A stretch of 64,000 nt of DNA from Tillus elongatus (taxonomy: Eukaryota > Arthropoda > Insecta > Coleoptera > Cleridae): the NCBI GenBank assembly GCA_964006375.1, contig OZ023265.1, forward strand, positions 163,830,118 through 163,894,117, written 5' to 3'. The notes beneath the pieces are model-generated. The model was not told the DNA's origin and did not search any database. It saw only the letters and a list, made by a program, of their open reading frames with translations. Below are positions 13,612 to 51,323 of this stretch, piece after piece (position 1 is the first letter of the stretch; each line of letters opens with the position of its first letter). The translations under genes were made by a program, and so were the position numbers.

Positions 13612-13916
13612 CTTGCTCTAGAGAAAGTTTCCATTGCAACATCCAGGCCACAATCCATGTTTTTGACTAAATATGACACTATAAGAAATCCGGTCCTATT
13701 GAAACCGTGTGTACAATGCACTGCTATACATTCTAGAGGGTTCTTAGATATAAACTGATTCACTAACTTTGTAAATGTATTGGTCTGATCTTGGTCGGGT
13801 GTCTCTCCATGCCCACGACACTGAAGTTTCACATAAGAACACCCCTCGTTTTCTATTTCTTTCTGGTCATAGAATCTTTTTGTGTTCGTAAGGTCTATCC
13901 ACAGGCCAACTTTGAT
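13612..13916 (-). CDS. RNGTT: mRNA-capping enzyme, exon 2 (RNA triphosphatase active site)
   Basis: Exon of the bifunctional nuclear capping enzyme, which removes the gamma phosphate of nascent pre-mRNA and adds GMP. It starts after a TTTCAG acceptor and ends before GTAGGT. It is 305 nt, entering in phase 0 and leaving after two bases of an Arg codon. It encodes KVGLWIDLTNTKRFYD, then KLQCRGHGE and the cysteine-phosphatase P-loop HCTHGFNRTGFLI: nucleophile Cys at predicted residue 131, Arg at 137. This matches the metazoan N-terminal triphosphatase domain strongly. Joined to 18067-18255 the frame is continuous. The following exon (normally PPGIYK) was not found to the left and probably lies outside. 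No frame damage is seen. Confidence 0.93.
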
Positions 13917-13978
13917 CTGAAACAGGTAGTAATCACAAGACTAGTGAAAAATAATAGATTGATTGAATCTTGAGAAAT

Positions 13979-14216
13979 ATACAGGGTGGTTCAAATATGT
14001 TACATGGAATCTAAAAGTTCAAATTGCAAATCCTACAACATAAAGATAAATTCAGAAAGGGGACCCACCCCCTTATTCCTGCTCCCAAAAGACCCCGTAT
14101 TCGCCTAAATAAAAAACTAGGCAGAATGAAAAATACATCGGAATACACCCCCACAGAAGGAGAAACGCAAGCATATTTCAACCTAGGGGAAGGAAAAACT
14201 ACTAGTGAGGGCTAAG
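13979..14216. repeat. Degenerate repeat block with TACAGGG-type tip
   Basis: Begins TACAGGGTGGTTCAAA, a tip common to insect DNA transposons. From 14040 it carries a block (GAAACGCAAGCATATTTCA and flanks) that recurs twice after the LINE, at 16600-16850 and 16855-17075. These look like tandem units of one older repeat that the LINE interrupted. Confidence 0.45.
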
Positions 14217-14337
14217 GTCATGACTACCTTACGCAGTATTTTTTCAACGTGACCGTTCCAGGTTAGTTTAGAGTCCAATACGACCCCAAGATATTTTACC
14301 TACCATAGATATACTGGCGCCGGCGCTTACCCTCATT

Positions 14338-14859
14338 ATGAGGGCAAGAATGGCTCTGCCGCACATTCCGAAGGCATGGACACTGGCCAGGGTTGTATTC
14401 ATTCCTAAACCTGTGCGTCCAACAGACCAGGCAAAGTCTCTGAGGCCAATAAGTCACATGTCGTTCTGGTTAAAAACCATGGAAAAATTGCTCGACCGGC
14501 ACATTAGGGGCGGTGTACTGGAAGCATATCTCCTATACTGCAGGCAATATGCCTACAGAGCAGGATTCTCAACAGAAACAGCACTGCACCAACTGGTGCT
14601 GAAACTGGAGAGTACTCTGGAGGAGGTGGCGCTGGGGGCCTTCCTAGACATAGAGGGGGCCTTCAGGAACACCTCATTCGGATCGGTTCTGGCAGCTGTC
14701 AGGGAACGTGGAATAGAGGAGACCTGCTGCAGGTGGATCGGTTCCATGCTTAGGGGCAGGGCGGTGTTCACCTCACTCGCGGCAGAGACTCTGCTGTCTC
14801 CCTTGCTCTGGTGCCTAGTCGTGAACGGCCTGCTAGGGAGGCTCCCGGGAGGGGTATGA
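14338..14859 (+). pseudogene. LINE reverse-transcriptase fragment
   Basis: 174 codons with LARVVFIPKPVRPTD, a degenerate LRPISHMSFWLKTMEKLLDR, AYRAGFSTETALHQLV and FLDIEGAFRNTSF (the D-x-GAF catalytic region). The run ends shortly before the expected YADD, which appears in another frame near 14870 as GYADDIVIIVRG. A single frameshift therefore separates it from its continuation. Confidence 0.8.
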
Positions 14860-15542
14860 GGTACAGGGCTATGCTGACGACATTGTCATCATAGTCCGAG
14901 GAAAGGTTACACAGTCAGTGTGGGAGCGTATGCAGACTGCACTGAAAGTGGTGGAAGGGTGGACGGTTGATCAAGGGCTCGGGGTGAGCCCCGAGAAAGC
15001 AACCGTCATACCGTTTACGAGGAGGAGGAGAGCCACAGAACTTTCACTCTATACGGTAGGAACATTCCAATGGCCAGGGAGGTAAAATATATTGGGGTAG
15101 TATTGGACTCTAAGCTAACCTGGAATGGTTTCGTAAGGCAGTCATGACCTTAGCCGTCACTAGGCGGCTATATGGAAAAACGTGGGGACTAAGACCTAGT
15201 ATGGACGGCTGGCTGTACACAAGGGTGGTCAGACCATCGTTAACATACGTGGCACTGGTCTGGTGGCCTAAGGTGACACAATCCAGTGCCAAACAAAAAC
15301 TAGGCAAGATTCAAAGGATGGCTTGCCTAGGCATCACAGGGGCCATGTCTTCAACTCCAACAGCCGCCATGGAGGTGGTGCTGGTCTCTTTCACCCCACC
15401 CCCCCACCCCGTACACTTAGTTATTATGGGGGAGGCCAGGCTAGGATTATACAGGCTAGCCTGCAATGGTAGACTGAACATCAACCCAGGCTTCATGGGC
15501 CACAGCAAAATTTAGGAGATCGAGAAGGAGCCCATTCTTAAA

Positions 15543-16430
15543 ATGAGGTCAGACTTCACGTGCCCGCGAATCTGCAGGAAAAACAACTTTACAGTGGAAA
15601 TCCCCGACCGCGAGGTATGGCGGGAGGAGACGCCGGGCATACCACGGGACGCGCTCGTCTGGTTGACGAACGGATCCGGCGGCAAGCGTGCGACGGGGGT
15701 AGGTGTTTATTCGGAAGGACCGAGGGTAGGTCATAGTATTTCCCTCGGAGCCCATGCAACAGTCTTTCAGGCCGAAATGTACGCCATCCTGCACTGTGAG
15801 CGGGAGAACAAGAGGAGGGGCTACACCAACAAGTGGATCCTCATAGCCACAGACAGCCAGGCAGTCCTAAGTAGCCCACGGGTAAATTCCTGGCTGGTGA
15901 GTGAGTGCCAAGACGAGACGAGCGACCTGGCTGGGCAGAATGAGGTCACCCTCATCTGGGTGCCGGGTCACTCGGGGGTCAAACGCAATGAAGAAACTGA
16001 CAGTCTCACGAAGAGAGGGTCAGCAGAACCATTTATGAGAGCAAAACCAGCTTTGGGTATGACAGAGAGCACTGCCAGGGGAGCCATTAAGTCCTGGGTC
16101 AGAAACCAACACAAGGTGTACTGGGCAGACTGTCCAGGGCTCAGACACAGGAGGTCAATAATTGACAAACCCAGTTCAAAGACAGCTGTGGAGCTGCTAA
16201 ATCTTAGTAGAGGACAGTTCAGAAATATAACAGGTCTCTTGACGGGACACATGGCCGTCAAGAAACACCTCGCATGCAGACTCTGTGGCGAGGGGGAGGA
16301 ATCAGCCCAGCACATCTTGTGCGAGTGTAAAGCTCTGGACCGCAAAACACAACTGATCTACAGACAGTCTAGACCGGAGACAGAGCATTATAAAACTTTA
16401 CCCTACCAATCGCTGTGCAGACCGGTTTAA
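15543..16430 (+). pseudogene. LINE RNase H and C-terminal zinc-knuckle region
   Basis: 295-codon open frame. RNase H motifs are visible: LTNGSGGKRATGVGVY (the first acidic residue is replaced, LTNGS where families have TDGS), FQAEMYAILHC (Glu), LIATDSQAVLSS (Asp) and WVPGHSGVKRNEETDSL (His, Asp). It continues into TAVELLNLSRGQFRNITGL and CRLCGEGEESAQHILCEC. The replaced Asp suggests loss of RNase H activity. Confidence 0.82.
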
Positions 16431-16535
16431 GGCACAGTGATTGTGGAATGGGTGGAGTGAAGGGACTTAGGGCATGCTCAATAGGTCAAGGGCTACAGTG
16501 CTATCGGGGCGGCAAAGCCACGGATGAGGCCTGAA

Positions 16536-17080
16536 AAAAAAGTAAAACTACATCAGAAAGCCCCCCAGCAGAAATTTCACTGAAAATAGAGACACAAGCA
16601 TGTTACAGGAAAAAAATTGCAGGAAATGGCCATTGCGACACTCCCTCTTTTCTAACCACAAAAGAAAAGACTCCCGGTTTGCCCAAATGAAGAGCTAGTG
16701 GAAGAGAAAACGGCATCAGAATGCACCCCCGCACAAGTTCAGCAAAAGGAGAAACACAAGCATATTTCAGACTGGGGGAAGGGAAAACTTTGTATGTATG
16801 TCACATGTAATGTATTGTGAAATAAAATCATGTGTATTGAAAATATTTGTGTTTTGGTGCCATCCCTCTTTCTACCCCCAAAAATACTCCACGTTCACCC
16901 AAATAAAGAGCTAGTGGAAGAGAAAACAACATCAGAAACACCCCTCCAGAAGTTCAGTGAAAGCAGAAACAACCATGTTTCAGACTAAGAGAAGGGAAAA
17001 CTTTTTATTATGATTGCTATGTATGTATGTCACAGGTATTGTATTGTAAAATAAACACATTTATGTTGAAAATATTTGTG
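16536..17080 (+). repeat. Two degenerate tandem units of a dispersed repeat
   Basis: Units at about 16600-16850 and 16855-17075 share the blocks CAAATGAAGAGCTAGTGGAAGAG (or near variant), GAAACACAAGCATATTTCAG-like and AATAAAATCATGTGTATTG-like. Both resemble 14040-14215 on the other side of the LINE. No coding potential is seen. Confidence 0.5.
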
Positions 17081-17150
17081 CATTATTTGATTAAGCAGAT
17101 TTAGCAAGCTGCATCTCTATTCAAAATTATAGCATCTAATCACTGTGAAT

Positions 17151-17663
17151 GTGTTGGCAACCCTCGACTTAACCTCAACCGGAAATTACCAAAACGGCAC
17201 ACACCACAAGAAAGCGTATGTAACATAAGAGTAATAATCTGAAATTTTTTTTAGGGAAACTCCATTATTAACAGATTAATTGAGAAATTAAGTTCTCAAA
17301 AACACACAATTTGCACCTTCCGAACTGTCAATTCTCAGCAGTGTTGCCACATTTAATATTTAATCACCGCTTCAACGAAATAAAAGCTCTAAAATGCTTT
17401 TTACACACACTCCTTCCGACCTGACCTTCTGGACCTGACAACACCGCCTATCTGCATCAAATATGTCAAACAAGCAGCCATAACCTCAGGTGCAAAAATA
17501 TAAGTTTTTGTTGCAAATCGAAACGTTTTAATTGCTTTTATCGTTAAAAGGTTATTAAAAACGAAATCTACCACATTAAGCTATGTACAACTGATTTTGG
17601 GCCATATTCTGTTATAATCACGTTAATATAAAGTTGATGTTATGTCGACCATTCCCCCTGCTC
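17151..17663. mobile_element. MITE, same family as 53030-53542
   Basis: The segment is the reverse complement of the element at 53030-53542 over most of its length, including a CACCACAAGAAAG block near one end, a Leu/Lys-poor AT-rich middle and ACGTTAATATAAAG near the other. Terminal repeats of the CTCGACTTAACC type are visible but degraded, and no target duplication was found. 17664-18066 after it shows nothing recognisable. Confidence 0.6.
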
Positions 17664-18066
17664 TCCCAACACCATAATCTGAACCATAAATAAGGCTTAA
17701 ATTGGAAGACACTTCCACTTAATAGATCGAGCATTCTACATTACTAAAGACACTAGGGTGGGTTATATAATTTGGAAGTGACTCTAGATGCATTTAATTA
17801 GGATGATCCCATCATTATTAAAAAGCTCTTTCACAGTTTACATTAGGGTATGATTTTAATTGAAGTAGCTTTTCAGAAGCACACTTCCATCTTTCTGTAA
17901 AATTCAATATAAATATTGACATTATCATCTAATTGTCAACATTTCAGTTTATAATTAAAAAAAAAGAACAGCAGAATAAATTTCAACACATAAAATCTTT
18001 TAAATTTCCTTTCATGTCAATAGAGATAGATATATGATATTTGTGAAAACTGACTTAAATACCTAC

Positions 18067-18255
18067 CTTCTTGGACCTGCAAGAGTCAAAAAACATTTTC
18101 GGGGTAAACCTACATGCCGGGGGCACTTGGCTGTCATAGTTACTGTTGAGCGGAGTTTTCAACGCTATAAACTTTCCTATAATAACATCGTTGGATTTCC
18201 TAGGACAATTGAGCCAACGCGCTGGTACAGGACCAGGATTTATACTTTTACTCAT
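18067..18255 (-). CDS. RNGTT: mRNA-capping enzyme, exon 1 (start codon)
   Basis: First coding exon of RNGTT: 189 nt, 63 codons, ending AAG before a GTAGGT donor (phase 0) and joining exon 2 in frame across a 4.1-kb intron. The ATG at 18255 is the first in frame; a TAA lies seven codons upstream. It encodes PARWLNCPRKSNDVI then FIALKTPLNSNYDSQVPP and FTPKMFFDSC, which is the conserved N-terminus of metazoan capping enzymes (PPRWLxCPR...LKTxL...YD). Normal length and spacing for the family. With 13612-13916 it covers about 164 aa of the roughly 190-aa triphosphatase domain. Confidence 0.93.
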
Positions 18256-18731
18256 ATTGCTAAGTTGGAGAAATTAGAGATCTTTTCGGTTCACTGAGTT
18301 GAGCGAAACACTTTTAAGACACTTTTGAAACATCGATGGTTACACTCGATTTTTAAATAAAGCTATTTTTGAATAAAAAATTATTTAAAACTTATTCACA
18401 TTTTTAACAACACTACTTCGTTTCTCTCGAGATAACAGACATCAACACTAAATGACATTGAACATTATTATGTCTATAATGTCATTTGTCATTTCCTTGT
18501 CTAGTTTTGCCAACATTAACAGTCTGGCCATTCACTGGGTCAAAATTTTTACATTTGATGAGCACTGATAAGTACACATTTGGAACCCAAATCACAACAC
18601 ATTTTTAAAAACCTGACTATCGTTTCACTAACGAAGCGTCATAAGAGGATGAAAAATTCTAAACGTTTAACGACTACAAACTACAATATTGTTTATATTT
18701 GGTGGTCCGAGATCACTTTCAGGCTTTATAT
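18256..18731. other. 5' flank of RNGTT
   Basis: Presumed promoter and 5' UTR region of RNGTT, AT-rich, with no recognisable TATA or initiator that can be assigned. 18540-18650 resembles one arm of the small palindromic repeat at 39612-39801 (shared GAGCACTGATAAGTAC, TTTTTAAAAACCTGAC and GTTTCACTAACGAAG-type blocks). Confidence 0.4.
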
Positions 18732-19546
18732 TGTTACGTTCTACGGTGTTCTGGATTCGTTGACTAACAAAACACAGCTTTTCAAACTACTAAATTATTA
18801 TAAGTAACTATTCTCCGATACCAGTATCAACTAAAATATTTCTCTCTATTATTAAATGTCCATAGAACTATATTCCATTATTCGCCTTCTGTGATGGCTT
18901 CTTAAATACCAACACTTCTTTTTACATGGTCTTTACACCCTTCATATTGTACTTATCTCCTAATTTCTCCTCCACTTGCTGCTGGCTCAGTAACTGGGTC
19001 GTCTCTTCCTCTCACAGCTCTCTTCACTGGAATGGTACTTTCACGGCAGACGTTGCTATTTTCCTCTATGGTGATTTTTCGCACTACTAGGTTACTGCCA
19101 GGCGACATCATTATTCTTCACCGCCGATAGTCAGGATGTTAATACCAAAATCAAGTTTAGCGCACTGACCCTGAAGTATGTCCAAGCCAATTATAATCCG
19201 GTCTGATATGGCGGCGACTATTGCTCTCTGCTTTGCCTTCCATGTCCCAATTTGCAGCTCGACGTCAGTTTTGCCAAATACCTGGATTCGATCACTTATT
19301 ACTCTATGATCACTATTCTACACCACACCGACTTAATACTGAACTGACCTACTCTGCGCACGGCTCGTCTATTTATACTGTCCATAGAGATTCTAGACCT
19401 TCTACACTATTCTATACCTGTCACTTCTGGTCCCTTCTAGAAATATAATTCCTGGGTGTTCGCTCTTACCAACACACTTTATAAACGACATCTGACCATA
19501 GAATAAACAAATTCCATAAACTGGATTCTCATAGACAAATGTGACA
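18732..19546 (-). repeat. 3' LTR interrupted by protease-coding fragment
   Basis: Plus strand runs TGTTACGTTCTACGG ... AAATGTGACA. Flank segments 19285-19546 and 18732-18919 match the 366-bp solo LTR at 44868-45233, including a TATA-like TATTTATACTGTCC. The middle, 18920-19284, reads on the minus strand as retroviral-type protease end: AIVAAISDRIIIGLDILQGQ, CAKLDFGINILTIGG and a stop. So coding sequence sits inside the LTR. Confidence 0.75.
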
Positions 19547-19557
19547 CTGCCCCCCTC

Positions 19558-19978
19558 TTATATACGATCGTCCCGGTCAAATTCTGACATTTCTTGGAAT
19601 GGCGCAAGTCTGTGCATATGGACCACCTTCATCTTGCTCTTCGGGCTCCTCTGAATGCGATAGACAATGTCATTGATTCTTTTGACGTACCCATAATTTC
19701 TGTAGTTTCGGTGACCGTCCCTTGCGTCGTACTGGATTGTAGAACCACACACGATCACCTTCCTTAAAACCAGCTGAATTAGCTCGCACGTCATAACGGG
19801 TCTTCATGCGGTCGCTTTCTACTCGTATATGCATTCTAATAGCAGAGTGGTTGGTTTTCTTTCTCGCCAATATGTCGGAGCTTTCTTCAAGCGAAGTCCT
19901 TAGGTGGTACTGGTTCTTCCGTGTAGTTGCTGTTCTGGCATTTCTACTTGCACAAATATCTCTGCGGGATCTATTCAT
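19558..19978 (-). pseudogene. Gypsy integrase C-terminal region
   Basis: Two frames, joined by one frameshift, give MKTRYDVRANSAGFKEGDRV then WFYNPVRRKGRSPKLQKLW and INDIVYRIQRSPKSKMKVV, HMHRLAPF. This is the GPY/F-type C-terminal module of gypsy integrases. Upstream catalytic domains are missing. Confidence 0.85.
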
Positions 19979-20089
19979 CCTGTCGACATCGACTCTGTTC
20001 CAGCAAATGTCTTCACTGACCTTTTCTCTAGTAGCTGCATGACCTTGAAGGAATCTGTTTTATCTTCTTCTGATACTTGGAGACTGCGA

Positions 20090-21157
20090 ACTTTCACATG
20101 ACTTTCCGACGCTTACTTTGCCGCTTCAAACTCCAAGGAATGTGCCAAAGCATCGTTCAAGTTTTGGGGTCTCGCCATCCTCAGCGCCTGCTGCGTGACG
20201 GTATCTCTGATGGCGTCAATGATGGTTTGCAGCGACAGCTGGTTTAAAAACTATATCGGAGCTATGGGGTAGGCTAATCGCGTCAGTTTGACAACGTCGG
20301 CGTGGAGATGTTGGAGACTTTCGCCCGATTTTTCAACTGCAATCGATACAACTGTTGTAAATGCTGGTCGCCAAACCTCATTTCTAATTGATGTCTGAGG
20401 CTGTCAAACCTCAGCGGTTCTTCCCTGGGAATACATTGAAGCACATCTAGAGCATATCCTTTGAGAGCTACAGTTAGCGAAATCGCTTTCTCTCTCTCAC
20501 CCCAACCATTTGCTGTAGCAGCGGCTTCAAATTGGCGCAGATAAATACCCCATGTGACTGAGCCACCAAATGTGGGAACCTTAATTCTTACGAGGCTATC
20601 TTCGAGTCAGCTTTCCCTTGACTTCTTTTCTAGCGATTGCATTTTCTCCTGTACCTCCGCGTGTATTTCCTGCACACTCGTCAGCTTGTCATGTACATCG
20701 TCGCTGATACCCCTTACTCGACTTTCTACTTGTTGGAAGATGTCGTCTTTTACCTGCTTCATACGTTCGTCGACACGTGAAATAATATTCTCAATTCTGC
20801 TGGCTTGTTCTTGCAGAATTTTCTTTATTTCTTCATCTTTTCTCCTCATTTCTTCTTCGTCCCCTTTTCTCAATTCCTCTCTTATCGCTTTGTCTCCTTT
20901 TCTGACCTCTTCATCTCCTTTTCTCATTTCTTCTTTGGCCTCTTCATCCCTTTTTCCTATTTCTTCTTTGGCTTCTTCATCCGTTTTTCTCAGTTCCTCT
21001 CTTCTCTTCGTCTCCTTTTCTCATTTCTTTTTTGGGTCCTCGTCTCTTTTTCTGGCCTCTTCATATCTTTTTCTCATTTCTTCTTTCGCTTCTTCGTCTC
21101 TTTTTTGGCCTCTTTTTTCGTTTTTTTTAAAATCAATTCCAATAGCTGGGCGTCCAT
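20090..21157 (-). pseudogene. Gypsy gag remnant with charged coiled coil
   Basis: The presumed start ATG GAC GCC is at 21157. The first half is a long Lys/Glu/Arg-rich coiled coil built of short repeats (EEMRKGDEEVRKGDKAI-like), then KKILQEQASRIENIIS. After a stop comes a capsid-like part: VPTFGGSVTWGIYLRQFEAA, ALKGYALDVLQCIP, LRHQLEMRFGDQHLQQLY. Frameshifts near 21060 and 20600 and stops after 20320 make it non-functional. The plus-strand translations of this region (Phe/Ser/Leu-rich) are shadows. Confidence 0.75.
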
Positions 21158-21266
21158 ATAGAGCTGTCCAGAACACGTGATTTAAATACCACCAATATGG
21201 CCGCTGGTAGGCACACAAACACAAACAAACTCGTGTTCCGTGGATGTTAACCTTTGAAATTGTGCT

Positions 21267-21605
21267 TTGCGCGTGTTTAAAATCGCTTGTGTTGACAAGA
21301 TCGAATATCTATTATCACTGGAAAATGAAAATAAAGACGTAGCTAGAAGATATCGAGAGAAAATTTGTATTATTGAAGGAATTGATCCCTATACTCTGAC
21401 GACAGGCCCAATGCCTCCTTGTGAAGAACTATATAGTTTCTCACCAGTTTATGCTTTCGATATCGTTAACTATTTAGTGCTTACACACAGTTTTTACACT
21501 AATCAACATATGATAAAGCCCATAAAAGTCTCTCTGCTTACAAATAGTTTGAAGCAGGGTTCGTTCATAATTGCCAGACTAGAAAAATTGGAGTTCATGT
21601 TGTAA
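21267..21605 (+). pseudogene. N-terminal fragment of SWIM/YqaJ-domain protein
   Basis: Open frame of 112 codons: KIEYLLSLENENKDVARRYR, IEGIDPYTLTTGPMPP, FDIVNYLVLTHSFYT. This resembles the N-terminus of insect transposon-associated proteins that carry a SWIM zinc finger and a YqaJ-type nuclease; those domains are absent here. The frame ends in TAA followed by a CAGGTAAAT that could be a splice donor. It probably represents an internally deleted element, not a host gene. Confidence 0.55.
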
Positions 21606-21984
21606 TTGTTGCACAGGTAAATATAAATGTACTTTAAAAAAAATCATAATTTCAATCAATGGCTTCTTGTTTGTGGTGCTCTAGAACTGGCTAGATATAT
21701 TATGCAAGCTCGTAAGCTACATTTCGCACTTGCTTTCGTGTCTTAAAGTATAATGTTCTTACATGATCCAAACATAACTTCTATTATGTTTTTAAAATAC
21801 GTTGAAGCCGTTGTGGGACTTATGCCAAAAGGAAAGGTACATCCTTAAAATCTAGATTAAGCCTAAGTTTAATCAGTGTCAACAGTATTTGTGCAAAAAC
21901 TGATAAAGTATTGTTGAAATGAAAAGTTATGTGTATTTTCAATATATCCACTACTCTTTCCAACTGTTTAAAAGTATTGAGTCC

Positions 21985-22700
21985 TGTGTAATTAATACTT
22001 GAGTTTGATGTCATTGTCTTTCAAAAAATGGTAGCCCATTTCAATTTTCTCCAACTTTCTTTGAATCCCTTTAGTTGACTCTAGTGAAAGCATAATCTGG
22101 CTAAAATTTTCTAGAGTAACATCTGTTTGGGTTCCTTTGTCGTTGATGTTACTGCCACCTGCTTTATCTGCAGGATTTACATGCCGTAAATATCTGCTTG
22201 TAGTGTTTGTTTCCTCAATAATCTCAGCTGCTACCTAAAAATATACAATATTATAGGACTAATGTATTGTTAAATCATTTTTATGTACCTCCAGAACTTT
22301 CTCATCCAATTTCATTCTCTTCTCTTTCTTATCTAGCAGTATTGATAGCAACTCGCTTTATCACTCTCTTTGAATCTTCTCCATATTCCATGAGTAGAGA
22401 AGGAACCCAGTCAGGATTATTTTGATCTATTAATTCAGCTGGTTTGCCTACAATTTAAGTAATACCTCTTGTAAACGCGAAATCAAAGCTGAAATGAAGT
22501 TGTACCTGTGATAAAATGCTTACTGCATACTCTGCTATACTTGAGTGTAAATTCTGTTATATCTTTTCTTTTAATTGCGTATATCCACCTTAATCTCCGG
22601 ATTTTAGAGAGCTCATTCCACTCTGGTTTATGTGGAAATTGTAGTACACTCAGTATTCTGAAAAACTTAACTATCGCGATTACCACGACTTCCGTATTTC
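21985..22700 (-). pseudogene. THAP-domain transposase N-terminus, exon remnants
   Basis: Three minus-strand pieces. 22690-22483: THAP finger end with LRWIYAIKRKDITEFTL and YSRVCSKHFITG (C-x2-H). About 22440-22330: GKPAELIDQNNPDWVPSLLM, the usual continuation in insect THAP proteins, after an AG acceptor. 22236-21990: VAAEIIEETNTTSRYLRHVN, NDKGTQTDVTLENFSQIML, then a stop after NDIKLKY. The first Cys pair of the THAP finger is not clearly present and the catalytic domain is missing, so it cannot be active. Confidence 0.6.
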
Positions 22701-23124
22701 ACAACACAAAAAATAGTACTTTATTTGAAAACACACTACTGTCTACTATAATTATATTTACACAAATTTTAAACTAATGGGAACATTTATAAACAGTTTA
22801 CAAACTAGACTCTTTAAAAAACACGAGAACGTCATACACCGCTATTCAAAACAATAGAGTAGTTCCAAATGTGTGCCTACCAGCAGCCATATGAGAATTG
22901 TGATGACAGCATCTCGGACAGCTCTATTGGCTGTTGCGCTACGTGTCCTAGCGATAGACGTACTTAAAGCGCGTACACAGTTTATTCTGTTTCAAGAACA
23001 CACCCAGTTATGGATCACTGCTGACACTGATCTTCCAGAGATTCTAGAAGTTTCTACGTTGTTCAACGAATATTCTGGAAAATATTTCCGCTAGCACCTT
23101 GAAAATCCTAGTTCTGACACCAGT

Positions 23125-23380
23125 TGTTATATGTTCTACGGGGTTCTGGATTCGTTGATTAACAAAACACAGCTTTTCGAGCTACTAATTTATTATAAGC
23201 AACTATTTTCCAACACCAGTATCAACTAAAATATTTCTCTCTATTATTAAATGTCCATAGAATTATATTCCACTATTCGCCTTCTATGATCGCTTCTTAA
23301 ACACCAACACTTACCGCTGACACGCTTAAATACTCTATGATCACTTCTTCACCACACCGACTTAATACTGAACTAACTTA

Positions 23381-23382
<2 letters not shown>
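23125..23382 (-). repeat. Truncated gypsy 5' LTR
   Basis: Plus strand starts TGTTATATGTTCTACGGGG and follows the solo LTR (44868-45233) in reverse complement until AACTAACTTA at 23382, where a (TA)n tract begins. The outer U3 part is lost. Minus-strand transcription would have read into the leader with TGGTGTCAGAAC. Confidence 0.75.

Positions 23383-23457
<75 letters not shown>
23383..23457. repeat. (TA)n microsatellite truncating the LTR
   Basis: About 35 TA units followed by TTATTATTATTG. It replaces the distal part of the gypsy LTR. Confidence 0.95.
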
Positions 23458-23461
<4 letters not shown>

Positions 23462-23562
23462 ATTATTGTTATTATTTATTTGCTGAAAATTATACATATG
23501 TCAGTACAAGAAAGTCCTAGGGCTTGTATAGTATTTCATGACAAAATTTAATAAGAATATTC

Positions 23563-23725
<163 letters not shown>

Positions 23726-24246
23726 TATTTAAGTTCAAATTAGTTTCAATAGATCACAATCTTGACCATTTATTTCATAGATCCCGAGATTTCAGTAGTA
23801 CTAATCCTTGTCTTTTGGATTACCCGGTAAATTTTTTGAAATATTTTTATGGCAAATGTTAGTTGCAAATTGGCTCTCTTAAAAATACTATCGAGACCCC
23901 TCGTGATTTGCGGTTCAAATAGTGGGCAAAGTTCTTTCGCTTTCTCTTTTCTAATTAATTAGCCTGGAAGCATGCAACCCTGAAAAACCTAGCTATTAGT
24001 ATTTTAATAAAAAAGAAAAAATGTAAGTAAACCAAAAATAAATGTTTTATTTTATAACACAATACCTCACAAATTATACTTATTAAACAGTTACCAGCTC
24101 CTTAAAATCTACATTACCACTTAACTAAACTGTTGCTTCTTATTCGTCAAAAGAAAACTAAAATACAATTAATAAATTACAAACATAACAGCATTATTGC
24201 ACTTAAAATATATCAAATTTCACAAACCACTTAAACTAGAAAGACC
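23726..24246. other. Region downstream of MEIOB, candidate polyadenylation signal
   Basis: No gene is visible. On the minus strand an AATAAA lies at 24046-24051, about 200 nt after the MEIOB stop codon, a plausible cleavage signal. Confidence 0.5.

Positions 24247-51323
<27,077 letters not shown>

Larger units (their letters stand above)
14217..16535 (+). mobile_element. RNase H-bearing LINE (family L2, I/LOA-like), partial and decayed
   Basis: 14217-14310 is an inverted scrap of the same element: its reverse complement matches 15072-15170. From 14311 the LINE runs forward: RT fingers and palm (14338-14859), a frameshift, thumb (15144-15515), then RNase H and C-terminal knuckle (15543-16430) and a short 3' UTR ending near 16535 in GCCTGAAAAAAAAG. 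The endonuclease is absent; a separate endonuclease fragment of this family type lies at 40840-42020. It sits in RNGTT intron 1. Confidence 0.82.
21158..22927. mobile_element. THAP/YqaJ-type DNA transposon (ISL2EU/IS4EU-like), non-autonomous
   Basis: The ends are inverted: ATAGAGCTGTCC at 21158-21169 and GGACAGCTCTAT at 22916-22927, followed inside by a second matching block, GGCCGCTGGTAGGCACACA versus TGTGTGCCTACCAGCAGCC. The flanks give a 2-bp AT duplication. It inserted in the gypsy leader immediately before the gag ATG. It carries a SWIM/YqaJ-protein fragment on plus and a THAP gene on minus. That pairing is what I recall for ISL2EU/IS4EU elements; the superfamily call is inference. Confidence 0.6.
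18732..23382 (-). mobile_element. Gypsy-type LTR retrotransposon, internally deleted and nested
   Basis: In minus order: truncated 5' LTR (23382-23125), leader with a TGGTGTCAGAAC primer-binding-site-like string just after the LTR, a DNA transposon insertion (21158-22927), gag (21157 to about 20100), a deletion of most of pol, the integrase C-terminus (19978-19558) and a 3' LTR (19546-18732) that itself contains a misplaced protease fragment. LTR ends are TGT...ACA and match the solo LTR at 44868-45233. It lies between RNGTT and MEIOB. Confidence 0.85.

Noticed and set aside
20554..21180. Plus-strand Ser/Phe/Leu-rich membrane-like proteins
   Set aside because: They are antisense shadows of the Lys/Glu-rich gypsy gag coiled coil on the minus strand.
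21267..21605. Independent host gene on plus
   Set aside because: It lies between paired TIRs and matches transposon-associated SWIM/YqaJ proteins only in part; no continuation exon found.
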